This document shows positions 35,801-47,800 of a DNA stretch of 64,000 nucleotides, in pieces. Made by a program: the position numbers and the translations under genes. Below the pieces are notes generated by a model, which was given only the letters and a program-made list of their open reading frames with translations, was not told the origin of the DNA and did no database searches. Position 1 is the first letter of the stretch. The number at the start of each line of letters is the position of its first letter. The stretch covers positions 216,001 to 280,000 of the forward strand of contig JASFXZ010000033.1 of NCBI GenBank assembly GCA_032209605.1, in the 5' to 3' direction. This DNA comes from Mactromeris polynyma. Taxonomy: Eukaryota; Mollusca; Bivalvia; Venerida; Mactridae.

Positions 35801-38800
35801 TTTGATATATTAGGAAATGATAGTGTTGATGTATTTTGATACATTTACTAGGAAATTATAGTATTGATGTATTTTGATATATTAGGAAATGATGGTGTTG
35901 ATTTATTTTGATATATTTACTATGAAATGATAGTGTTGATGTATTTTGATATATTTACTAGGAAATGATTATTATGATATATTTACTAGGAAATGATAGT
36001 GTTGATGTATTTTGATAAATTTACTGGGAAATGATAGTGTTGCAGGAAATGATAAGTGTTGATGTATTTTGATATATTTACTAGGAAATGATAGTGTTGA
36101 TGTATTTTGATACATTTACTAGGAAATGATAGTATTGATGTATTTTGATACATTTACTAGGAAATGATAGTGTTGATGTATTTTGATATATTTACTAGGA
36201 AATGTTAGTGTTGATGTATTTTGATACATTTACTAGGAAATGATAGTATTGATGTATTTTGATACATTTACTAGGAAATGATAGTGTTGATGTATTTTGA
36301 TATATTAGGAAATGTTAGTGTTGATGTATTTTGATATATTTCCTGGGAAATGATAGTATTGATGTATTTTGATACATTTACTAGGAAATGATAGTGTTGA
36401 TGTATTTTGATATATTAGGAAATGATAGTATTGATGTATTTTGATATATTTCCTGGGAAATGATAGTATTGATGTATTTTGATACATTTACTAGGAAATG
36501 ATAGTATTGATGTATTTTGATACATTTACTAGGAAATGATAGTATTGATGTATTTTGATATATTTACTGGGAAATGATAGTGTTGCAGGAAATGATAGTG
36601 TTGATGTATTTTGATTTATTTACAGGGAAATAATAGTGTTGTTGTATTTTGATATATTTACAGGGAAATGATAGTTTTGTTGTATTTTGATATATTTACT
36701 GGGAAATAATAGTGTTGTTGTATTTTGATATATTTACTGGGAAATAATAGTGTTGTTGTATTTTGATATATTAACAGGGAAATAATGGTGTTGTATTTTG
36801 ATATATTTACAGGGAAATGATAGTGTTGTTGTATTTTGATATATTTACAGGGAAATGATAGTGTTGATTTAGTGTTGTTAAATTTTGATATATTTACAGG
36901 GAAATGATAGTGTTGTTGTATTTTGATATATTTACAGGGAAATGATAGTGTTGATGTATTTTGATAGATTTACAGGGAAATAATAGTGTTGTTGTATTTT
37001 GATATATTTACAGGGAAATGATAGTGTTGTTGCTTGTGTTGCTAACAATAGCGTTGTTGAGACTCGAGTTGCATATAATATGCCGACCTATTATGCAAAT
37101 AAACTTCTTAGCAATGTAAGTCATTCCTATATTATTTCCATTTTATGAACAACAAGTACGAGGGTTGATCCAGAATTACGTGGACTTTTTTAATAAATGA
37201 AACATGTTTCCACATAGAACATTGAAATTTTATATACAGTACGTTAAACATATCATATACAATTATGGAAAGTTCCACAGCAATACATGCACAATTAGAC
37301 GAATTACAGAGAATAATAAACATACGGGTGAACGCGACTGGCGCAGTCCAACGACATCAATGCCTTTAAAAACGTCACATTTTTTCAAAGTATTTTCCCT
37401 GAGCACTAACACACTTTTCATGATGTTTAATCCACTTGGAATAATTGTCTGAGTAACACTCTCTAGTAAATGTGGAGATGACATTGTGCACATTTACTTG
37501 AAGTTCATGGAGGGAATTAAACTGATGTCCTCTTAGCTGTCTCTTGATATCCGGGAAAACTGCAAATCCATCAGTGCGAGATCTGGAGAGTATGGCGAAT
37601 GCCGTATGGTCTCCAAATCTAAAAGGTTGAGCTCGAGCAGGGTGGATGCAGTGGGGTGGGGCATTGTCCATGTGTAACAAACAATCTTCCAATATTACAC
37701 CCGGTTTCTTTGGCGAGCATGTGTGCGTCAGTTCTCTGCGAATGACTTGAAATTGATGAAAACAAAAATGTGATGATTTTGTCACTTCTTGAACATTCAA
37801 ATAATTGTCGGTGAATTTTATTAATAATAATATTAATACTTATAATGTTAACAATAAAAATAATAATAATTATAATGATAATAATAGTACTTTAATGATT
37901 ACCTTAGAGAAGTACTCAGCATTCAGTGTTTGAGCCTTGGGGACAACATGGCTGAGAAGCATTCGCTGCTTATCCATGAACATGTTAAAACATATACTTG
38001 GCTCCGGACTTGTTTACTCTAGTCTTTTCCGGGGTGGTGAAGAAATTTGCTTCCAAATACATTAGGAGTTAATTCTTTGTTAATGCATGTTTATTGGTGT
38101 TTTAAACATAGGAAATATATTTTTCATGTTTGTTTAGGTAAACAACTGAACAAACAATGAGTATGATATTACTTGAATGCAACTAAGTGCCACTCAATTT
38201 ACTTTCAAGTTATATCTGGAAGATAAGAACATTAATTTTCTGTCAAAATGCTTGATTAAGTTGTGTTGGGGTAAATGAGGCAAATTTCAATATATTGAAC
38301 CACAAAAATTAAGTCATGATTATGCCTGGAACAATAATATATCTGAATTGTATAATTTGAACATATTCAAAAGTTGTTTTCTGGTACAAAATAAACAAAA
38401 GTACTACACATTTATACTCTTATACTCTGAAATATTGATTTGTCCTGATTTATATTTAATGTGGCAAATATACAATGGTTGTGATGGGTTTTATACATTG
38501 TTATACACAGCTGAATGTGGCAAATATACAATGGTTGTGATGGGTTTGAAACATTGTTATACACAGCTGAAACTGGGCAATTGTCAGTTACAGTAGGATA
38601 TTTTGTAAAATGAAAACTTTGCAATTATCAAATATGTTATATATAAAGAAAATATATTATATTTAAAAATCATACCATTGTCAAATACTTTGAGGCCAAG
38701 GTGTGAACATACCTTATATCGGAAAAACAGTTTTGAACATAGAGAGCAAAATTTACTTTAGATGTTTGAGTGTCAACATGTCGGCATTTATTCCATTTTT

Positions 38801-41800
38801 TCCAAATTTGCAGTCTAAATTTGGTGTAACTAGTGTAAGTCAATCCCTCAGTGATGGCATATTGAGTTGCACATTTAGACGGAAGAGGAATTTTACTCTG
38901 GCTGATGGCGCTTTGGAAAATGAGGCAGAATTCTTTGATCTTAGTACAGAGTGGTATTTGCTTGTTGCCCATGGTCCAGCTGTCCAAGGTAAGTAACACA
39001 CTCCTGTATGACTCTGACTTTGTATCACTTTAAATTTTCTTGGCAAGAGTAAAGACTGATAACAAAAGTTACTATCTGATATGGATAGTTGTTGCTGAAG
39101 ATCTGATTGGGACAGAAAGGCGTTGTAATTTTACTTCATGTAGAACAGTGTTTGTAGAAAGGGAATGTGTTGTCGACAGGGTTTGTGCTGTAGATAGGGG
39201 TTGTGGTGTAGATAGGGTTTGTGCTGTGGATAGGGGTTGTGGTGTAGATAGGGTTTGTGGTGTGGATAGGGTTTGTGGTGTAGATAGGGTTTGTGGTGTG
39301 GATAGGGTTTGTGCTGTGGATAGGGTTTGTGGTGTAGATAGGGGTTGTGCTGTGGATAGGGTTTGTGGTGTAGATAGGGGTTGTGCTGTGGATAGGGTTT
39401 GTGGTGTAGATAGGGGTTGTGCTGTGGATAGGGTTTGTGGTGTACATAGGGGTTGTGCTGTGGATAGGGTTTGTGGTGTAGATAGGGTTTGTGGTGTGGA
39501 TAGGGTTTGTGCTGTAGATAGGGGTTGTGCTGTGGATAGGGTTTGTGGTGTAGATAGGGTTTGTGCTGTGGATAGGGGTTGTGGTGTAGATAGGGTTTGT
39601 GGTGTGGATAGGGTTTGTGGTGTAGATAGGGTTTGTGGTGTGGATAGGGGTTGTGCTGTGGATAGGGTTTGTGGTGTAGATAGGGTTTGTGGTGTGGATA
39701 GGGTTTGTGCTGTAGATAGGGGTTGTGCTGTGGATAGGGTTTGTGGTGTAGATAGGGGTTGTGCTGTGGATAGGGTTTGTGGTGTAGATAGGGGTTGTGC
39801 TGTGGATAGGGTTTGTGGTGTAGATAGGGGTTGTGGTGTGGATAGGGTTTGTGGTGAAGATAGGGTTTGTGGTGAAGATAGGGGTTGTGCTGTGGATAGG
39901 GTTTGTGGTGTAGATAGGGGTTGTGCTGTGGATAGGGTTTGTGGTGTAGATAGGGGTTGTGCTGTGGATAGGGTTTGTGGTGTAGATAGGGTTTGTGGTG
40001 TGGATAGGGTTTGTGCTGTAGATAGGGGTTGTGCTGTGGATAGGGTTTGTGGTGTAGATAGGGTTTGTGCTGTGGATAGGGGTTGTGGTGTAGATAGGGT
40101 TTGTGGTGTGGATAGGGTTTGTGGTGTAGATAGGGTTTGTGGTGTGGATAGGGTTTGTGCTGTGGATAGGGTTTGTGGTGTAGATAGGGTTTGTGGTGTG
40201 GATAGGGTTTGTGCTGTGGATAGGGTTTGTGGTGTAGATAGGGTTTGTGGTGTGGATAGGGTTTGTGCTGTAGATAGGGGTTGTGCTGTGGATAGGGTTT
40301 GTGGTGTAGATAGGGGTTGTGCTGTGGATAGGGGTTGTGGTGTAGATAGGGTTTGTGCTGTGGATAGGGTTTGTGGTGTAGATAGGGGTTGTGGTGTAGA
40401 TAGGGGTTGTGCTGTGGATAGGGTTTGTGGTGTAGATAGGGGTTGTGCTGTGGATAGGGGTTGTGGTGTAGATAGGGGTTGTGGTGTAGATAGGGGTTGT
40501 GCTGTGGATAGGGGTTGTGATGTAGATAGGGGTTGTGGTGAAGACAGGATTTGTGCTGTAGATAGGGGTTGTGGTGTAGATAGGGGTTGTGGTGTAGATA
40601 GGGTTTGTGCTGTGGATAGGGGTTGTGGTGTAGATAGGGGTTGTGGTGTAGACAGGGTTTGTGCTGTAGATAGGGGTTGTGGTGTAGATAGGGTTTGTGC
40701 TGTGGATAGGGGTTTGTGGTGTAGATAGAGAATATAGGTGTTGTGTTGTAGGTAGAGAATGTAGGTGTTGTGTTGTAGATAGAGAATGTAGGTGTTGTGT
40801 TGTAGATAGAGAATGTAGGTGTTGTGTTGTAGATAGAGAATGTAGGGGTTGTGGTGTAGATAGAGAATGTAGGTGTTGTGTTGTAGATAGAGAATGTAGG
40901 GGTTGTGGTGTAGATAGAGAATGTAGGGGTTGTGGTGTAGATAGAGAATGTAGGTGTTGTGTTGTAGATAGAGAATGTAGGTGTTGTGTTGTAGATAGAG
41001 AATGTAGGGGTTGTGGTGTAGATAGAGAATGCAGGTGTTGTGTTGTAGATAGAGAATGCAGGTGTTGTGTTGTAGATAGAGAATGTAGGGGTTGTGGTGT
41101 AGATAGAGAATGTAGGTGTTGTGTTGTAGATAGAGAATGTAGGTGTTGTGGTGTAGATAGAGAATGTAGGTGTTGTGGTGTAGATAGAGAATGTAGGGGT
41201 TGTGGTGTAGATAGAGAATGTAGGGGTTGTGTTGTAGATAGAGAATGCAGGTGTTGTGTTGTAGATAGAGAATGTAGGGGTTGTGGTGTAGATAGAGAAT
41301 GTAGGTGTTGTGTTGTAGATAGAGAATGTAGGGGTTGTGGTGTAGATAGAGAATGTAGGTGTTGTGGTGTAGATAGAGAATGTAGGGGTTGTGGTGTAGA
41401 TAGAGAATGTAGGTGTTGTGGTGTAGATAGAGAATGTAGGGGTTGTGGTGTAGATAGAGAATGTAGGTGTTGTGGTGTAGATAGAGAATGTAGGGGTTGT
41501 GGTGTAGATAGAGAATGTAGGGGTTGTGGTGTAGATAGAGAATGCAGGTGTTGTGTTGTAGATAACCGTGGTATTGTAGATGGCAGTAGAGTTGTAGGCA
41601 GAGTTCCTGGTAAAGTTGCAGATTTGTGGATTGTTATGGTGTTATACATATCTGAAGTGTTGTTTTAAACTACAGTAAACTTCAAACTGCCGTCGGACCG
41701 AGCAATTAGTTCGAGCCATCTACCTGTTTGAGGCATCTACCGTATACGTGTATTTGTACGAACTGACTGTCACAGGTGCAAGTGTACTGAACACATGGCA

Positions 41801-44800
41801 TTTGTGTGGTGTTAGTGTTTTCATACTGAATGCACGTCAACCAATAGTCACAGCATTGTTCATAAAAGTAATAATTAAAAAAGAAACTAAAACATATTTA
41901 AATAAATGATTTGTTTATTCTTACACACATGAATAATATACAGACACGATAGTAAACAATTACAATGTTTTATTTTTAGACAAACAGTACTAACACAGTT
42001 GTTGCTCGTGGCAGACATACAATATGTTTTCTTTGTTGTTCATTTTGATAATGATGGAAGTAATGAATGTCTGTTCGTATTTTTATCAATGTCGACATTT
42101 GAAGGATTTTACTCAATGAAGTTTGCGCTTTTGATTAAGATATTACTAAAAGACGATAATTTGTTTCTGAATTTTATTCACTCAGCAATCAATAGACAAT
42201 TAACAATTAAAAATTCCTGTTTGGACTTCATTTAATATTTAATAGATTCATTTAGTGATTTGTTTGTCACATAATTGCATGTAAACTGTATTGTATATAG
42301 TACAACCATCAAGTAATTATCACTACATGCAAATAACACGTGTCACCAATCTTACCTGTCAACAAACAATTGAATATCAGAACAGAACAGAACAGAACAT
42401 ATATTTTATTTAGACTTATACAAAGTACATCGTCTATATAGAACATTTCATATATATATACATATATACAAAGTTTTCACGTGACTGCATAGAAAATAAA
42501 AAATACAATACAGTTAACACTTTTTCATTCACAGTCAAGGATGAACAACTGAATATAACTACATCAGTTTATATTATTCAATACATTATTTCTTATAATT
42601 AAAGCTTTCTTGTAATATATTGCCAATTTGCATAACATATTTTTGTTTCTCAATTGTAATAATTCCAAGAATTTAAACATATTTGGCCTAACGTAATAAT
42701 ATTGTTTAATAAACACTTTTCTCAAATCATGAAAACATGGACAGATTATAATAAAATGGTACTCATCTTCAATATCTCCTGTATTACAAAACTGGCATAC
42801 TCTTTCATTTCTGTTTATTCTATTTCTTGAATATCTACCAGTATGGATCCTTAAAGAATGTGCAGATATTCTTAATTTAGTTATAACATGGCGCAATGAA
42901 AGTGTAAGAATGTCTAAATAATCTTCATATTGGAAATTTAACTTAAGATTTTTATACAGGTCTAATACACCATTTTTTTCTTTATCTGCATGCCAGTTTT
43001 GTATAAAACAGTCAATGACACGTTGCTTAAAAACATTTATGAACATATTTACATTTAAGGAGTCGGGATATTCCCAAGCATCTAAAAAACCATGATTAAC
43101 TAACATTTTTTTTATATTCGTAATCCAGTTTATGGTACCATTATTAGAATCATATAGAGCCTGTTTATACACCCTGTTAAGAATAATATTATCCGTATTT
43201 AGCAATTTACACCAATACTTAATTATTCTAACATATCTTGATATATATAATGGATACCTTCCTAATTCCCCATAAACGCCAACATTGCTAGTATTGTTTC
43301 GGACATATAAAACCTGTTTACAAAACTTTAAATGTATCCTTTCTAAGCTTTTGCATTTATTATAACCCCAAATTTCAGCCGCGTACCAGATAATTGAACC
43401 TACAAAAGCGTCAAACAATTGGCATAATATTTTTGGTGTAAATTTAAGTTTTCTACAGTTTGATTGTAAAACATTTAACGCTTTTAACGCTTTTCCCACC
43501 AAATATTCTTCATTTAACGTAAAAGATCCTGTGTAACTGAGAACTGTCCCAAGATAGTTAAAGTTGTCAACAGCCTCCAAAATGTTGCCATCGTAAATAA
43601 ATGCCTCATTTGGATACATACCCCTTTTTCTAAACACCATTACTTTGGTTTTTGCTGTGTTTACTGTCAAGCCCCATGTATTGCAATAATCATGTAGTAA
43701 ATTTAGATTCATTTGTAATTCATGTGGCGATTTACCAAAAATTACCATATCATCAGCAAATAATAACACAATAAGTACAATATCATCAATTTCTAAACCA
43801 GTATCAACATTTTTCTGTAAATACAATTCCAAGTCTTCAACAAACAAGGAAAATAACATCGGTGACATAATCTCACCTTGTCTCAATTCAATAGCATACT
43901 CAAAATAATCAGAATACTCATTACAGTTACGAACACAGAAAGGTGTGAATTATTGTATTGTTCGACCTGTCTATGGTGAACAATGAATGAAATGGTATCT
44001 AGGGACTGCAAACCCTGTTCGAGTGTTCGACCTAACTCTGTTCGAGTGATCTACTGTTCGATAATATGAAATAAGAAGGGGTTTCGTCGGGACCTAAGAA
44101 CCTGTTCGAGGTATCTACTGTGTTCGAGCCAAAACTGTTTGAGGTTTCGAAGTTTTACTGTACATTATTGTTGTGTATCATCTGTTGTGCTATTGCTGTA
44201 TTTATGTATGCCTATGTACTATTGTGAATACTAGAGTACCATTATATGAAACTGGGTATGTGGGGCAAAAATGCCTAGAAGCAGTTCAATTTATTGTGCC
44301 CCCCCCCCCCCCCCTCCTTCAAATAAGAGAGGGTATGTTGGTTTGCACATGTCGGTCAGTCCGTCGGTTGGTCTGTAACCCTTTCCATTCCTATTAATAA
44401 CATGAGAATCCCTTGACCTATTATCCTCAAACTTGGTCTACGCATTCATCTTGGGTAGCAGAGGAAGACTATTGATATTGGGGTCAAAGGTCAAGTTCAC
44501 AGGGGTCAATTGTTCACAAACCGTTTCCGATCAATAACTCAAGAGCCCCTTGACCTTTGTCCTCAAACTTTGTCGACGCATTTGTCTTGGGTAGCAGAGG
44601 AACCCAATTGTATTTAGAACACCTCTCATTAATTGGAGTGTTGATAATGACAATATTGTGGACTTCTATTGTACATGACTATCTATATAAATTTAAGCTC
44701 AGTTCATCGCATATACGAGATGAGCTCTTGCATTACTTACAAACATCATGTTGTTACTGTTTCCGATATGTCTCTAATCAAACTATGCATCCATGGAACT

Positions 44801-47800
44801 CTTTTTTTTACCATTTTTACCACAAAACATTTCCAGCATGTATATTTGAGCATACTTTGAACTTGCTTATGGTAGGTTCCCACTGCCGATCAGATCAACT
44901 CGATCGTCCCGATCGCCCAAATTACCCGACCACATTCGACCAACTGTTTGATGAGGCTTGTACACTTCTTTTCGACCGCTACTCGATCATACACGACCCC
45001 CACACGACCACTAAAGACTCTTCCACGACTTCAACCCGACAACCACTCCAAACTCTACTCGACCCATACACGATCCCTACATGATATCTACTCGACCAGC
45101 TCAACCAACATGACGTCTACTCGATCTCTATTCGATCTCGATCCGACCAGATCGACCTGTTCGTACCGTGGTCGTAGGGGGTTATGAAATGGTCGTGTAC
45201 GGACAATTTCAGTAAAAATACTTCGAACTTTTGTGGTCAGCATTCAGAAGTTCTAGAGGATAGTTATCAGCATCAGCATCATATATCATGGAGATAGAGC
45301 AATTGCAGTTGAGCACCAGAGAGACAGGGTCATGGCTGTGATGGCGCTTGAAGAGGAAGAAGGGGTCGAGGAGCGTAGAAGACGCACAAGAAGGCGTGGA
45401 CAGCAACGGCGCAGGGAAATCTGGGTGAGGCAGTGGCTGACACGGCGACCACTGTATGGGCAGTATGACCAACTGCTGCAGGAGCTAAACAGAGAGGACC
45501 ACAATGCCTACAAAAAACTTCCTCAGAGTAGACGCTGATAATAATAAAACTGTACCTCTTTCTCAGGGGAACATGGCTGCTCCTGCTCCTGACTCCTGGT
45601 ATGCTTGGCAAGGGAGTCAATATGATGTGTAGGTGAAGCTGACTGCTGGCTCTCATTCCTTCCCTTCTGAGCGGGGGCTGGAGGCGATGAAGTTCCGGCT
45701 TCATCATCAACAAATGTAGCAGCATCATTGTAGTTGTATATATGTAGATGTGATCCCTTCGTGTTCATAGCAGAGAGACCTGAGAGATCTGCGCGCCCTT
45801 TTAATCGTGTCGTGGCCACTTGCGCTCGTGTATGGTCGATTAGCGGTCGAGTAGCGATCGGGAAGGGATCGAGTTCGGTCGGATAGCGGTCGAGTTGATC
45901 TGGACAACATATCGAACAAGGATCGCGTTGATCGGGAAGCGATCGAGTTTTACTCGAGTAGAGGTCGAAATGATCGGGTACTGATCGGTAAAAATAATTT
46001 TTTAAAAAATTATCCCGACCAAACTACATCTCTACACGATCGTTTCCCGATCAACTCGACCTCTACTCGACTAATACCAGATTGCTTCCCTATCGCTTCT
46101 CGTGTTCTTGGCTTCTCGATCCGTACTCGAATTTTTTTGACATGCCAACAATTTTCGGGTAGGAAGCCGGGTGATGCCGAGCAATGTAGACCACCCCGAC
46201 CACTCCTGCCGAGCGAGCCAGACCAGTTCCCGATCGTTTGATCGGGCTTGATCTAGTTGATCTGATCGGCAGTGGGAACCTAGCATTATGCAATTGTACA
46301 AAATATTACTCTGACAAAAACATGAAGGGGCATAATGTTTAACAGACATATCTTGTTTACAATGTAATGATGTTCAAATATATGAGCATGTTTGAGTAGT
46401 TATCTTATTTTCTTTCAGGAAGTATAACAAAACATGCTGAATATCCCAAAATATCTACAAAGAAAATCAATTTCCTTACTTTAGATTCTGGTGAATCTAC
46501 CCCACCACCGGATAAAGACATGGGAGTATGTTGTATCTATTGTTATTTAAGTAATCAGTTTATTTAACATTCTCCTCAAATACCCTAAATGACTCAGCTG
46601 ACAGTGACATGGGAGTATGTTGTATCTGTTGTCATTTAAGTAATCAGTTTATTTAACATTCTCCTCAAATACCCTAAATGACTCAGCTGACAGTGACATG
46701 GGAGTATGTTGTATCTGTTGTCATTTAAGTAATCAGTTTATTTAACATTCTCCTCAAATATCCTAAATGACTGGAGCTGACAGTGAACCAGAAAATACAT
46801 TTACATGTTTTTTTCATCAAGTTAAGTATTGTAATTGTTGTCTTGTTAAATGGCTCTTTGTTTGTCAGATGAGACTTTGTCTTCATGTTCGTTGTTTGAA
46901 GCACAGTTTTGTTTCCGTCACATTTTATATTGTTTTATACTGCTAGGATCTGTGTGGGAATGCAATGATTATTTATTGTGACAGTAAACACTTATTCAGT
47001 CATTATTTAAAATTGATCCAAGCATAGTTTATTAATGTGGGATAAATTACAATCCAGATGCATGGACAAAAAGTTATTAGCTCGTCTGTTTCAGATAGAT
47101 TAGGTAATGTAATAGCTTCCTCAGCGTCCGCCGTCTGTTGTCCGCCGTATGTTTGGTTAAGTTTTTATTTAAAGTCCACTTTTTCTCAGTAACTATTCAT
47201 GGTAGAGCTTTGTAACTCAACATAGTTGTCTTTCATCATAATAGCATTCACCAGGACAAGTTTCATAACTCTTGACTGCATTTAGTCAAAGTTATGCCCC
47301 CTTTTCACTTAGAATTCTGGTTAAGTTTTTGTCTGCTTTTTCTCAGTAACTGTTTTTTTTTCTCTTTTCATTTATTAACTCACAACAACAACAAAAATAT
47401 TTGGTGGTGGGGACCCTCCCCCAACCCCCATAAATATCCATAAAAAATATTTTTTTTACTTTTGTATTTTGTTTGTTTCTAAACTCCGACACAACAAGGG
47501 GTGGGGATGGTTCCAACTGAATTTTTTTTAATTTCTAAACTCACAACAACCAAAAATTGTTTTTACTTTTCCATTTTTCTTTATTTCTAAACTCGCAACA
47601 CAACAAAAGCCTTCAATAGGTTGTGTGGCGATGGGGTCCCATTATGTTTGTGGTGGGTGAAAAAAACCATCAGGCATGGGCGGTTTCCAACACCCCCCAC
47701 CCAACAAAAGTCTTCGGGGGAGTCCCCCCCCCTCAATTTTTGTGCATGTAATTCATATGTTTAATCTATAGTAACCATTCTCAAAATTCATTTCAGCATT

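Larger units (their letters stand above)
34788..47741 (+). repeat. Tandem segmental duplication, copy A (DOMON 1 cassette)
   Basis: A ~12.95-kb unit beginning GTGCATGTAATTC and ending in a C-run plus CTCAATTTTT. It contains exons 5-8. Copy B follows directly. Unaligned parts are explained by array expansions, a LINE and a PIF/Harbinger insertion. Confidence 0.93.

Noticed and set aside
38703..38813. Extension of exon 7 upstream (frame open from 38703)
   Set aside because: The strong acceptor TTTCCAAATTTGCAG at 38813 and the phase 0 join to exon 6 give the DOMON sequence; the upstream part does not match the domain.
39040..41668. Very long open frames on both strands (562, 837 and 323 codons) over the 18/27-bp array
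   Set aside because: Repeat periods are multiples of 3 with no stop in the unit, so all frames stay open; composition is simple (VDRVCG, STPQPLH), the array is nearly absent in the duplicate intron, and it lies between well-supported exons.
44557..45187. Frames of 63-175 codons at the left end of the PIF/Harbinger element
   Set aside because: They cross the insertion boundary and read the CGACC-rich subterminal repeats; the duplicate copy lacks them.
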